Positions 11,696 to 22,564 of a stretch of 64,000 nucleotides of DNA are shown in pieces. This DNA is from Cerrena zonata (taxonomy: Eukaryota > Basidiomycota > Agaricomycetes > Polyporales > Cerrenaceae), in contig JASBNA010000031.1 in the NCBI GenBank assembly GCA_038087015.1, positions 310,001 to 374,000 of the forward strand, given 5' to 3'. Under the pieces are notes generated by a model. The model did not search any database and was not told the origin of the DNA. It saw only the letters and a program-made list of their open reading frames with translations. The translations under genes were made by a program, and so were the position numbers. The first letter of the stretch is position 1. Each line of letters opens with the position of its first letter.

Positions 11696-13399
11696 TCACG
11701 ATTTGGTCACGACAATATTTCCTGATCCGCCGATGGCGACTTGATATTCTCTAAATATTTCTGCCATATCCATATATGAGCTACGAACTAGACTCAGGCG
11801 ACTCTCTAACGCGAGACGCATCGACTGATACAGAAATTAGTTATATGTACGTAAAATGAACATCACACATACCTCATAGTTTGGCGTATTCAACGCCCTC
11901 TCGACGAGACCTTCTATGAACTTGAGATCCGCTTGGATCTACCAGAAAATGCTCGTTCAGTATCCTCCACAAAGACACAGACGAGATAAAGCAACTTACA
12001 CAACCCCATATAGATGCTATCCCTCCTAACTTCGATGCGATGTTCCTAATATCAGCCAAATCTTTCTCGCTGTCTTCACGATCACTTGTCATATCTCGTA
12101 ATTGTTGAGCGAGATCTATTGGGCTTAGTTAACCATCATAAATTTAGTAAGAGGCATTGGCCCACCTTTCTTTTCAGATAATGCTGTTTTTAAATGTTTG
12201 AGAACAAAACGGACTGGTATACCAGCCAGCTAACGGGGGTTCAGTCAGAAATTTACACAGTAGAGTGTATCATTTACGAACTGTGCCAACACTAATCCCC
12301 GGAGTTCCATGCATTGCACACAGAACTGCAACGGCCCCAGCACCCGCCGCGGCGACGAGGAACCCAAGTATGATACTCATTGAAACGACCTAGATACTCG
12401 ATAAATCTGATAGTATACCGGCAGAGATAGAGACCAACCTTGATCTTTGCCCTGTACGTATGATAAGATGTTTATGGAGAGCAGGGAAGGTATAACTGCG
12501 ACTTACTTTTTCAACGAACGGTTTAGTGTCGAGATTTTCTCTTCGTGTTCTTTCGAACGAAAGGAGAAGCGAAGTAGACGATGTCTAACTATGACATCTT
12601 CCCATTCTTCACAGAAAGTTGTAACATCCACAGCTAATAGATTGAATCCGTTCACCAAATCTCGCGTGCTTTCCTTATCCTTTGCTAGAAACTGGAAGTC
12701 CTAATCGTATCAGTGGAAAGCCGGAACAGGGTTATTAATATAGAGAACGAGCCTTAACATAGTCCCCGATGGCTTCCTTTTTCTCTTGAAGACTTACACT
12801 CGGTTGGAGAAGGATTGTATCGATAAGTACATTTGCAAAATCTAAAGGAATGGTTATGAACATGAAAAGCTGATCATAGCGTGTTCGAACCTTGTGCAAT
12901 CACTCTGGCATCACCCGCCATATCTCGGGACTTCCATATCAGCTGGTTATATCTCTATCACAATACCTTGATATTCAAATTTCAGGGTTTTCTAAAGAGA
13001 AGAGGGGGGACGTACCTCATAATGCCGTTTCCATTGATCCGACAACTGGGTAATAGCGATATGTGCGTCAGGAGGAAGTTTCGACTGAGCAAGTTGTTGC
13101 AGACGTATCGAGATGTTAGAAAATGAAACGTCGATAGAGTGAGTATCCGACGACAACTGTCGGACTTGATCAATTAAAGTTTGTTTCTTCTCATCGGTCA
13201 AGTGGGCATTGTCTCCTGATATCGAGGCCCCGGGAGAATCAGCCTGCAGTGGGGCCGGTTCAGAAGTTATTTTATCAAGACTAAGACCCTCTGGCTCTCT
13301 AGTTGCTCTGTCGCTTAGAGACAGTGTCCGGAAAACCTCCTTGATGGGTATTTTCGAGGTACCAGACCCCTCGGTTAAGCTACGCAAGGTAAAAGGCAT
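11696..13399 (-). CDS. WAGD helical family member B, with central hydrophobic segment
   Basis: Start ATG 13399, stop TGA 11698-11696. It has a longer N-terminus than A: about 75 extra Ser/Pro-rich residues precede the shared helix IDVSFSNISIRLQQLAQSK. The 64-nt signature exon is 12954-12891 (WKSRDMAGDA) and is followed by an 89-nt exon, both matching member A exactly in length and phase. The hydrophobic segment (VSMSIILGFLVAAAGAGAVA, about 12390-12320) is longer and more Ala/Gly-rich than in A. The next helix has IRNIASKLGGIASIWGCIQ and ADLKFIE, clearly homologous to A, and the protein ends MAEIFREYQVAI plus a short tail. The frame appears intact. A and B are the most similar pair in the window and probably arose by an inverted duplication. 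Function unknown; a membrane-active helical bundle is the best guess. Confidence 0.68.
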
Positions 13400-14089
13400 T
13401 GTTTGTAGTATGTGAGCGGGGAAAAGATCAGACCTCAGTGTGAAATATCAAGCCCGGATGTAGTGTTAGGGAATGTGATTTGAGAGGTTCGAACGAGGCA
13501 AACGCGTGTATTTCATTTCCGTTGCAATGAAACTATCCATGACAGAGTCTTGGTATCCAAACCGCCGGAGGGGCATACTGCATATCCTTGAGGAAACCGA
13601 TATTCTGTAACGCTGTTACATGACAATAAGGCTGCTATAACGTTACAAATTTTGACGCCAGAAGTGAATAACATAAAGACCCATGATTCCAAAGATGGTC
13701 TTAGTTAGACACACACTGTCACGGTCTATCGGAGCAATCATGATATCGGCCCTCATGACTGACATGAGGCATTGAAACATCATTAATTGGGTATAGCGTC
13801 TGATAGGTGCAGTCTTACGGTGATAGACGAGGCACAACCCAGAGAGCTAGAGTAATATGTGACACCAAAAAGGCCTTTGAACCTCTCGTCGGTGACGATC
13901 GCTGATTCGCTTTGGGTCCCAGCGTGTGAACTTGTTGAAGTCGTTGCTAAATATGGAAGAAAACATACCGCATTTGGAGCTAACTTAATTCGATAAACCA
14001 GCTTGTATTTATATTACATAGCTTGAGGTAGAAAAATCATATATAGAATATTTTGAGTATGAGTATGACAACGGTAAAGTGTATTTGAG
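13400..14089. other. Intergenic stretch between WAGD members B and C
   Basis: About 690 nt between two minus-strand family genes. It should hold the promoter of B, but no clear TATA box was found on the minus strand. No coding frame or repeat is recognisable. Confidence 0.35.
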
Positions 14090-15284
14090 TCATGGCACAG
14101 TCTTCTGATATTCCTCCAGAATCTTCGCGTACTGCTCAAGCTTTGGCCGAAAGGATGCCAACGCAGTATTGTATTCCTATATATTATATAATGGCTCGTA
14201 GGAAGATTTCCCCCGTAACAAGAGTGGACTTACTGATTCCTTCTTCGCATTGTAGGTCTTGGCAGATAGGAGTTTCTTCAACGTCTGAATGTGCTGGTCG
14301 ACCTGCCGAAGGGTGTCAGGGTTGTCTAGTCAGGAAACTCCGTTCACAAACCTCATTATATATTTTGCCAAAGGTGTGCGCCTTAGTCACAATGTTCGTC
14401 ATCTTCTTACGAGTGGTCTCAATTTCGTTCTCTAACAGTTTTCTCCCTGCGTGTAGATCACGACTTTGCTGCGATAAATCCTTCCGCGGATTAGAGAGAA
14501 CTAAGGAGGTTTTGGCTGACGGGCGTATAACCGCTCCTGATGCCGTCGGAGCCTGGGCTTGTTGGCGTGTTTCTGTTGGTTTCTGTTGAGTATGTATATA
14601 ATTCAGCTGCATATTTAACATTGATGGAAAACTGACCTTTCCAAAGAGCGCGGACAACAGCCGCTTCCATATCGGTTGTCGGGGAATTTGTGCACTGGAA
14701 GAAGGCTTCGAATCGTTGCTATGAGCTATATTGTCAGAGCCCTGCAGCATTCGTACGTCCCGCAGAAGATCAGCGAGCCCCATGGAGAAGCGTTCAAACT
14801 GTTGTGGAAGTTCTTGTGCACCTCGTTTCCTAGTCTCTATGGACTATAATCCCGTCAGAATAGTCCAATTGTTTAAACAGAAATGCAAATACTTTGCACC
14901 ATGAGTCTAGCATCTCCACTTTCGCTCCATTCTTCGTCTGTGTATCTTGAAGTGTACCCATGATTACATGTCGAAAATCTAGATGACCACTGTAAAATAT
15001 GTATCAAAACCGACTTGTCCGAGAAAAACTCACCCACGGCAGCCGTCCTTATATCACCTGCAATATCTCGAGCGACCCAGGAAAGGTTTGAGAAAGCCTA
15101 GTGAATTTAGTTAGGGCATTAACATATACAATGAGATTCTCACCTCACGGAACTCCTCGACCTTAGAAGCTATATCGGGGAGTTGTACTTTGGAGGCTGA
15201 ATTGTTCAAGGAAAATAGAGCTCTCTGTACAGCTTGGATTGCGGTGCTTAGCTGGTGCAAGTCTCTTTGGTGAGCTTGTGCCAT
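14090..15284 (-). CDS. WAGD helical family member C, lacking the hydrophobic segment
   Basis: Start ATG 15284 (MAQAHQRDLHQLS); the frame is open a little further upstream but only from a GTG. Stop TGA 14092-14090. The 64-nt signature exon is 15097-15034 (WVARDIAGDIR), and the next exon is 86 nt if its donor is the GTATTT after TGCAAA, which keeps the frame (DSWCK joined to SIETRKRGAQ). The middle of the protein differs from A and B. In place of the hydrophobic segment there is a short PIWKRLLSALFGK helix and a low-complexity Gln/Ala/Thr-rich linker, then a charged helix (SRDLHAGRKLLENEIETTRK). The C-terminus, LEQYAKILEEYQKTVP, keeps the family EYQ ending. It may be a soluble partner of the hydrophobic members or a diverged copy; the sequence does not decide. 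Confidence 0.62.
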
Positions 15285-15761
15285 GTTGGGCGAAGGCACC
15301 TCGGGGCGAGCTCACAGAATGAGGACTGAGGAGGTTTGAGAAGAAGTAGCGAGTGAAGCTCGTGGATATCGTGCGTTGTGATGATATAGTACGCGGGGTC
15401 GCGGACCTGGAGTTAACTCCGACTAGGTTTCTACCCCCGGGCATCATGTACAAACCAGGGTATACGAACAGACCTTGCTTACCCAACGTGTGTGTGCGGA
15501 TATAACCGGAAACCTGCTGTCTCACGCGGGAGTCGCTGAATAAGTAGTACAAGGTATCCACATTGATCAGACATCAAAAGAGGCTATGAGTTTTAACTGG
15601 AAAATTTTTCAGGACACGGAGATGAGAAACAATAGGCATATCAGTACAAAGAAATAGACTTCGAATTGACCAATCATCGGATATGACCACTAAAACGTAC
15701 TAGCAATGCCACATATGACGCGGCGATCACAGATAACGCGTCATACGTCCACTTGTTCGGC

Positions 15762-17242
15762 TTAAACTTGCTTCAATACCGAGCTGCCTTCAAGTGAAAC
15801 CTGAAATTCCAGGAACACTTCAGCAAGTTTGCGGTAGTGAGCGCAAATTGTGGATATTCGTGCATTATATAGGCTGCGAGCAGCCTGAAAAGTGCATTAG
15901 AAAAGTGAAATATTCAGGACTGAAGATATGCCTACCCCGTCTTGGTGATTAACAGCTTGGATCATAAGACCACGAAAGAGTCCAAGGTCGCTCGCGATCT
16001 GATGACATTCGTGTTGGATGTACTTATTACGTCAAGAGTAAAATGGAAACAGCCTACACCATTCCAGAGGGAGGCTATTGCTCCGAGTTTAGCTGCAATA
16101 TCCGAGATGATCGGGTCGTAGGGATCTTCTGCTTTGGCCCCTTTCAAAAACACCGCGCGGTCTTTTAATCCTATGACAAACAGAAGTGAGTTCGGGCAAC
16201 GATCATAAAACATCGGTTATTAAATATACGCACGTCGGATCTCATTCTTAGCTTCAACAAGAGCATGAGACAAAGCAGTCTTTCCATTATTTTCCCTGGC
16301 CTTGAGTAGACAAGAAGTTAGTTCTTGAAAGGCTGTAGTGCAGCGTATGAACTCACTTCGTCAATAGCAGCAATAACACCCTTCGCAGAAGTGACAATAA
16401 CCATCGTAACCTTCAATGCATAGAGCTATAATAAGACGTAGTTATTAGCCTGGTAGTAGAACGAGTTTCAAGCGGCTAACAAAACATACTTTGAAGCGAA
16501 GACTAGAAATTAATGACGCTATTATTCCACATGTTCATCAAACCCAGAAAATGGTAAAGAGACGTACGGTCTGAGTTGAGTATTGAGCTCTGCAATGGAA
16601 GCCTCATAACTTCTGTGTCGGCTAGACATATGAATTAATCCTGATTCCTTTATCTTGAGCTTCCAACGATCGTGAAAACATTCTACGTCCGACTGTAGTT
16701 GGGTGAAGCCGTCAGTTAGGGACTTCGAATGGTTCTTATTACTTTCTAGATGCTTTATTCAAGGTATTTAAAATGGAAAACGACAAACGAAGACCTGACA
16801 ATACCTTGATGTAGTCTCCTAACATATCCGTTCTTGTTTGAATATCTACCTCGTTGTCTGCTATGACGTGAGGGAAAAACGCGTCTACAAAGTCTTGTGA
16901 AAGATGTCAATATTGGTTAGCGCATAATGAAGACGCGTCAAACCTATGGCAGTCGCTCTAGCATCACCAGCAATGCTTTTAGACATCCAAAGCAGTTTCA
17001 AGTATGTCTGTCCAATGAGATTAGCGTCATACGCAATTTAGAATCTTACAGATACGGACATCATGCAAGTGACTCCAGTCCTCAATCATCCTCCAACACT
17101 CATCACGTTTAGAGCCTTTCGCATATCCATGGATATTCTGGAGGGCCCGACGTATAGCTTCGAATTCGTGGTGAATTAGCTCGTGATTAAACCTAAGGTT
17201 CCTAACCTGGTCAATAACATCTTCCTGGGAGCTGAAAGTCAT
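15762..17242 (-). CDS. WAGD helical family member D
   Basis: Start ATG 17242 (MTFSSQEDVIDQVRN), stop TAA 15764-15762. The N-terminal helix has the same register as in A (VIDQVRNLRF and EAIRRALQN compared with IQVRQLTKD and SVRRLLFR). The signature exon is 17007-16944, again 64 nt (WMSKSIAGDAR), followed by an 89-nt exon ending DYIK, as in B. The central segment LYALKVTMVIVTSAKGVIAA is only moderately hydrophobic. Downstream, ISDIAAKLGAIASLWNG corresponds to the IASKLGGIASIWGC block of B, and the C-terminus AEVFLEFQVSLEG matches the EYQVAI ending. The same intron positions recur, so A, B and D form the core subgroup. Small exons near 16520-16380 were joined by eye and the exact junctions are uncertain. 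Confidence 0.6.
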
Positions 17243-19152
17243 CGAGCGCAAATTCGCGTGAGCGGGGGTACACTGTTCTGGAGCACTGATTTCAACCGCT
17301 AGGTGACATGGTGGACGTTACTCATGATCGTTAAATACTTCCATTCGGTAAGCACTCTCACTTGCAGAATATTTCGGCATGTGTTCCCTTGTGAACCTTG
17401 TCTTTATGCCACTAGTCACGATGGGCCCTCTACCTGCGGATCAGTCAGTGTTTGCAGGATAGAAGAAAGCATGGAGCAAAACACACCAATGAATGCACAA
17501 CGAAGCTCACGTTTAACGCTGATAGAACTTAATGGTGCTTTGAAGGAAGTTCGATGGAGTGAGAAATGGGTTAGAGAAGCACAACGGCGTACCATGTAAC
17601 GATATAGTTTTGTCAGGAAGGCGCCTGGACAAGGATCGATGATAGTGAATCTTCTTGAATCCTCAGATTCAGAACGTGGTTTATTGAAAACACAGGGACT
17701 GGTAGACAGTGCCCCGCGCCCACCTCATTGAGGCCACGCCCCACCGGTGATACTAGTGCAGATAGAGTGCAGCAGCTATTCTCTGTGGAACATGCATGCA
17801 GTTTGTCGAAGCACCGGTCGTCTACTAGTTCTAATTGGGGAACTACGTGATCAGCAGCGTTAAATACGATACGGACCAAAATAAATGATATGTCACATAC
17901 ACTTCCGCACAAAATCCATATCAGTAACGGCCCTTTGTGGGCACCAATCCCCGACTCCTTCAATAATCCGTTGTGATGTCGTTGACAACTCCCGAACGAC
18001 TTCAGTTCGCATGGATGGCGAAGGCAATGAGATAGGCCTATAGGTGCCTACGTCACCGTTACAATCAATAATCTACCCATGCAAGCAATCATCGTCAGAC
18101 AACCGTGACAATGAAGTGCAAGTCCGAGGAAAACGGCTAAGCGGTTCGGAATGGAATTAAGGTAGCACGTAGGACATATGGAATTTCTACTTTCTTTTTC
18201 GTAGACAGATATGGTGTAGCTGCTTTTTACAGTTCAGCTACACGTCAGACCAGAGGGTGGACATGTGAATGGTGCTGGTGATTGGTCGTAAGGCCAACGT
18301 TGAACGCATGGACTTCCGACTCGTTGCTAGAACTGTAAACGTTTACATAAACGTTTATGTAAACCTCAATACAACTTGTGTACTTACCGTGGGATTTTCA
18401 TCTCATGTTTTGCAACTTTCGACTCTCTCCAAGTTAGAACTCACCCAACACCAGACTCGGCTTACTGAAATTCTCGTCTATCCTATGACCTCTATATGCG
18501 AGAAATGGTACAATGAAATTTTAGAACGAGATTGCTGACCGAGACGTCTGAATCGACGCCTGTAAGTAACACCAATGAGATACCTTTCGACTCTACTTCG
18601 TACTCACCGTCTACCTATCACGGCCTGATTCGGCCTGAAGTGAAGAAGTTTGACAGCTGAAACGTCGAAAGCCTCTTGATCTTGCAACCTGTATATTCGA
18701 AGAGAAATATGGCTTATTTGAACTTTAGCTGTCCTCGTTTTCCTGCTATTGTCTCATCAAACCTCCGAGTGTTGGTCTTCTGTACCTCTAATAAAAACCC
18801 TGTTCCCCATCAAATAGCCCGTTCGACGACAATTATTTCAGTGGCGATACGATCAATATATCCCTCTTCGGTGAACAGCCCTCAGCTAGGCTGTGCTAGC
18901 ACAGCGTCCAAGCCCCACACAATCGCTGATCACTAATACATTCCACTCGGAGACGGTCAAACGCTACTTTCTTCAGTTCTCTAACAGACCGCCCATCAAT
19001 ACGAATCAGATCGAACTACATATATCAAAACTATCAGAAAAGGTTACGAAGCCCCCGTCTTCCGGCCGCCACAAGTAAGATATATATATGTGCGTGCAAG
19101 ATGTAACATGGTCTATTCATTGCGATATCATCCCCCACCTCTTCCTAGCCTC
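17243..19152. other. Long intergenic stretch with a palindrome and a possible family fragment
   Basis: About 1.9 kb without a supported gene. At 17471-17599 an ATG opens a 42-codon frame (MEQNTPMNAQRSSRLTLIEL...) that looks like the helical N-terminus of a WAGD gene cut short; no signature exon follows, so it may be a relic. A perfect 24-nt palindrome lies at 18341-18364. A TATA-like run (TATATATATG, 19081-19090) lies about 65 nt before the monooxygenase start. Confidence 0.35.
18341..18364. promoter_or_regulatory. 24-nt perfect palindrome with GTTTACA / TGTAAAC arms
   Basis: The two 12-nt halves are exact reverse complements of each other, without a spacer. Each half holds GTTTACA or TGTAAAC, the core bound by forkhead-type regulators (RYAAACA). 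An overlapping smaller palindrome, GTAAACGTTTAC, lies at 18335-18346. It sits about 790 nt upstream of the monooxygenase gene and could be a dimeric regulator site or simply a hairpin. Confidence 0.35.
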
Positions 19153-20532
19153 ATGACACCAGATTCTACAACCATTCTTATCGTTGGTGCAGGTCCAACC
19201 GGACTCGCATGCGCGATTTCACTCGTCACTAATGGAGTAAATCCGCAGGATATCGCTATTATAGATGCCCAAGCCCAAGGTCTTAACCTCTCTCGTGCTA
19301 TAGCCATTCACGCGAAGACGGTCGAGGTGAATATCCACAAAGATGTGATGTTGTCATTTACACTAAATAGTCATTCATACGTGCAGGAACTAGAGACTCT
19401 TGGATGCAGCGAGAAACTACTTTCCCAAGGGATATTCAATCATGTCATGCGTTTTTGTGCCGGTCGCACAGTTTTACTAACGGCAGACTTTCCGACTCTT
19501 GCGGCGCGCACACGTTACCCTTTCACTCTCACGATCGCTCAGACAGACACCGAACGGGTCTTGGAAGAACGTCTCCTCGAACTAGGAGTATCCGTCCATA
19601 GACCTCTTCGTCTTGTAGATCTCAAAGGCATAAGCGATGGTATCGAGGTAACTTTTGAAGGCGGGCGGACTATGAAAACGAAGTTCTTGATTGGTGCAGA
19701 TGGGTCACGCTCTATGGTAAGGTTGCACGAAATGATATCAAAGCGATAGGCATTAATATTGACGTTGAAATAGGTACGAAGTCTATCTGGAATCCTGTAC
19801 AGGGACCCCATCAGCGGAGAGGATCCGTACAATGATGCAGCGAGAGCAAGATCTCACCAGGAGAAGCCCCTTGCACTCGGAGACGTGCATTTCTCGGGTG
19901 ACGTCCCCTCTTCCCTCTCCAACAGAGTATATCTCGGTCCACGAGGGCTACTGCTTGTGGTCAGGTTACCCGATAAACCTAATAGTAAACCTATCTATCG
20001 TTTGGGTTGTACGGTAGAGCCCGGAACCAAGGACGTCTCGAAGGAAATGCTACAAGACGGTCTTCGAGTGGGACTCGAACTATCAGAGCATGATACGCCA
20101 AAAATCGAATCCGTCATGACTGCGTCCGCATTCCATGTCCGGTACGCGCTCGCTGATCAATTCTATCGAAGTCTTGGAGGTGGGGCGGTGGTATTAGTGG
20201 GCGATGCGGCTCATATTCATTCGCCCGCTGGAGGTCAGGGCATGAATCTCGGAATACGAGACTCAATTCAACTGGGACGAGTGTTAGCCAATGTCATCCC
20301 AGAGACTAAATCCAATGACACCATCCCAGCCGTTGCTTTGGAGGCATTGGAACGTTACTCCGTAGAAAGACGGCCCCTTGCCTTGCAGGTTATCAAGATG
20401 ACCAAGACATTAACTCGGATTGTGTTAATTGAGAACACATTTATCAGGACAGTACGAAATATTGTATTGTGGGCCTTGGGTAGAATACCAAGTTCTGGGA
20501 AGGCTTTGGCTTTAAAGCTGAGTGGACTATAA
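19153..20532 (+). CDS. FAD-dependent aromatic-type monooxygenase (PHBH fold), copy 1
   Basis: A flavin monooxygenase of the FAD_binding_3 / p-hydroxybenzoate hydroxylase class, which hydroxylates aromatic or polyketide-like substrates using NAD(P)H and O2. Three exons (19153-19326, 19387-19716, 19774-20532) give 420 residues. Motifs in order: the Rossmann GxGxxG as ILIVGAGPTGLACAISL near residue 10, the DG motif as FLIGADGSRS, and the FAD ribityl-binding GDAAHIHSPAGGQGMNLGIRD. An in-frame ATG at 19108 would add 15 residues, but copy 2 aligns with ATG 19153 and the TATA run at 19081 is close, so 19153 is preferred. The C-terminus is short, without the thioredoxin-like domain of phenol hydroxylases. 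Exons 1 and 2 have the same lengths as in copy 2 at 27541. Confidence 0.9.
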
Positions 20533-21024
20533 TCACCACGAGCGAGGATGTCGAGGATTTCGGGATTAACTCACTATTAGTCTATATTTAATGATTAACG
20601 AATAAATAATTTGTAAATTCGCTTTGACCAGCAGAATTCTACTCAATGGTGAGCTGCGTTTGAAATTGAAATGGGCGTCGAGGGGTTACAGTCCTGAAAG
20701 GGAAATTTGGTCAATGACCTCAGTAAACATGGACAAATAAGAGGTAGGTAACTTGCCAGTGAACTTGCTAGTAGATTGGTGATTCTACTAGCTATGTCGC
20801 ACAGCAATCATCGGATGTTGAGCCTCCCTTCTTGTCCTGGAGATAGATTGTACGGACTAACGCTCTTCTGATTGGTACTCGCTTAACAATGAAAGAAGAC
20901 AATAGCCTGGGAGGATGTGGCGTAAACTCCTGTCAAGCACTGTACAAGGACCATGATGAGAAACAACCTCGCCATTATCAACTTCGACGACCATTTCTTG
21001 CATATACCATAGCTCTCCGCCGCC
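20533..21024. other. Intergenic stretch, nothing recognised
   Basis: About 490 nt of 3' flank of the monooxygenase and promoter of the atypical kinase. No coding frame, TATA box or repeat stands out. Confidence 0.35.
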
Positions 21025-22194
21025 ATGACTATGTCGAATGATATCGAGCTTGGCTTGGTGGAACTTACACCCTATGGATACATCGACAGGGATCACCACC
21101 ATCGGACAGACATATTCTGGCGAGATCATCAAGCATGGCTAGCCGAGAAAGGTTATATTCCAAGAGTACATTCCCAACCAGACAGGACACCTTTGTGGAC
21201 GGACAAGAGAGAGGCTTGTCAAAACTATTGGGACGGAGCAATTTCAAAAGTACGAGGTCATGAACATATTTCAACTACGAGCTTGTTTGCTGACAGTGTT
21301 ATAGCGTTCTGACTTGATCGACGCAATTCGACTTTCAGATGGCGAGACAGTCATGATGAAGACATTTTCTCGAGACGAGAACCCACATGAGAAGGAAATC
21401 ACTACGTTCCTTGCGTCGGAACCAGCGAAGTCCCATCCAAGAAACCATTCTAATGTCCTTTATGAAGTCCTTGATACTCCAGGAAAAGATATGTCATTAC
21501 TCGTAATGCCCGCTCTAGACCGCTTCCACGAACCCGGCTTTGACAATATTGGAGAGGTGCTAGAATGTTTGCGGCAGATATTCGAAGTATGTAAAACGTT
21601 CATCTCTACCATTCAATTATTCTGATTACTGTTACGGCGCGAAACCTCAGGGACTGCAATTTCTTCATAATTGTGGCATAGCACATAGGTATGTTGTATA
21701 TATATGTACCAAGCAATGGCGCCATTAATATAACTTCAGGGCTTTAACTGACCGGAATATCATGATGGACTCGAGAAAATTGCGGTCACGATCGTACGAC
21801 GACATACCCCTTGTCAAGAACCCTTTCTCTCGGACACCACAAGCCCCGAGATACTACATCATTGACTTTGGGCTGTCTCGTCGATACCCATTTGATAACT
21901 CACATCGGTTAAACATATGTCCAGAGGTGAAGGATGATCCATTCGCAATGGACGTCTGTTGCCTCGGAAACGTGATCCAAAGACGTATACTAGAGGTCAG
22001 TTCTATGGCGTTTTCGATTTTTCGCTTTCTTAACTTATATTCAGACATATACTGGTTGCGAGTTTCTGCAGCCGCTAGTTGACGCTATGTGCGATCCTGA
22101 TGTCCAAAGACGACTGACAATCAAGGAAGTGGTTGAGCAATACGATCAAATCTTACACTCGCGCTGGTGGTGGCAGCTTCGGGCTAGAGTATGA
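21025..22194 (+). CDS. Atypical protein kinase-like protein with altered HRD motif
   Basis: A member of the fungal kinase-like group common in Agaricomycetes. Five exons (21025-21249, 21305-21586, 21651-21688, 21740-21995, 22045-22194) total 951 nt and give 316 residues. Visible kinase pieces: AIRLSDGETVMMKTFSR (lysine strand), LLVMPAL (hinge), GLQFLHNCGIAHR then ALTDRNIMMD (catalytic loop), YYIIDFGLSRRY (DFG), and DPFAMDVCCLGNVI as the F-helix region. The catalytic loop reads HRA where HRD is expected; the A falls just after the intron at 21689-21739, and the frame there is unambiguous. Loss of the catalytic aspartate suggests a pseudokinase, although DFG and the lysine remain. It lies between the monooxygenase and the F-box gene on the same strand. 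Confidence 0.75.
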
Positions 22195-22564
22195 ATATGA
22201 ACCAGTTGACGAATGCTTGTTGCTTCCTACACCTAAAGTCCAAATGGGACTTTCGCCATAATATAACCCTTTGTGGTACTTGACACGGACGCTTGAAGTT
22301 GACAATGGTTGTTTGACATCACCGAACTAGGTTTAACATGTCAAAGACTAATGCATTAATCTAGCAAACAAAGACAAATATAAGGTAAAGGTCAAAGGCT
22401 AACTGTGGAAGGTATATAAGGTACAGACGGCGTGTCTGATGGGTCAATCCTCCGTTTCTCCTTCATGTACCACCTCCAACAAAGAACAAGAATCGGAATC
22501 TCAATAAGCTGTAAGTCCAGAAACTCATTGGCCGAGCTATCTATCTGACGGTTATGAAGACAGA
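22195..22564. other. Intergenic stretch upstream of the F-box gene
   Basis: About 370 nt with no supported coding frame. It is rich in A and T around 22360-22390, as expected of promoter DNA. Confidence 0.35.

Noticed and set aside
13490..13520. GTTCGAAC-like sequence resembling a tRNA T-loop
   Set aside because: No acceptor stem, D-arm or anticodon arm can be folded around it; the same holds for TTCGAAC at 12885 and 58745.
17613..17963. 116-codon minus-strand frame upstream of member D
   Set aside because: No ATG context, no motif, and short sub-frames are open on the other strand too.
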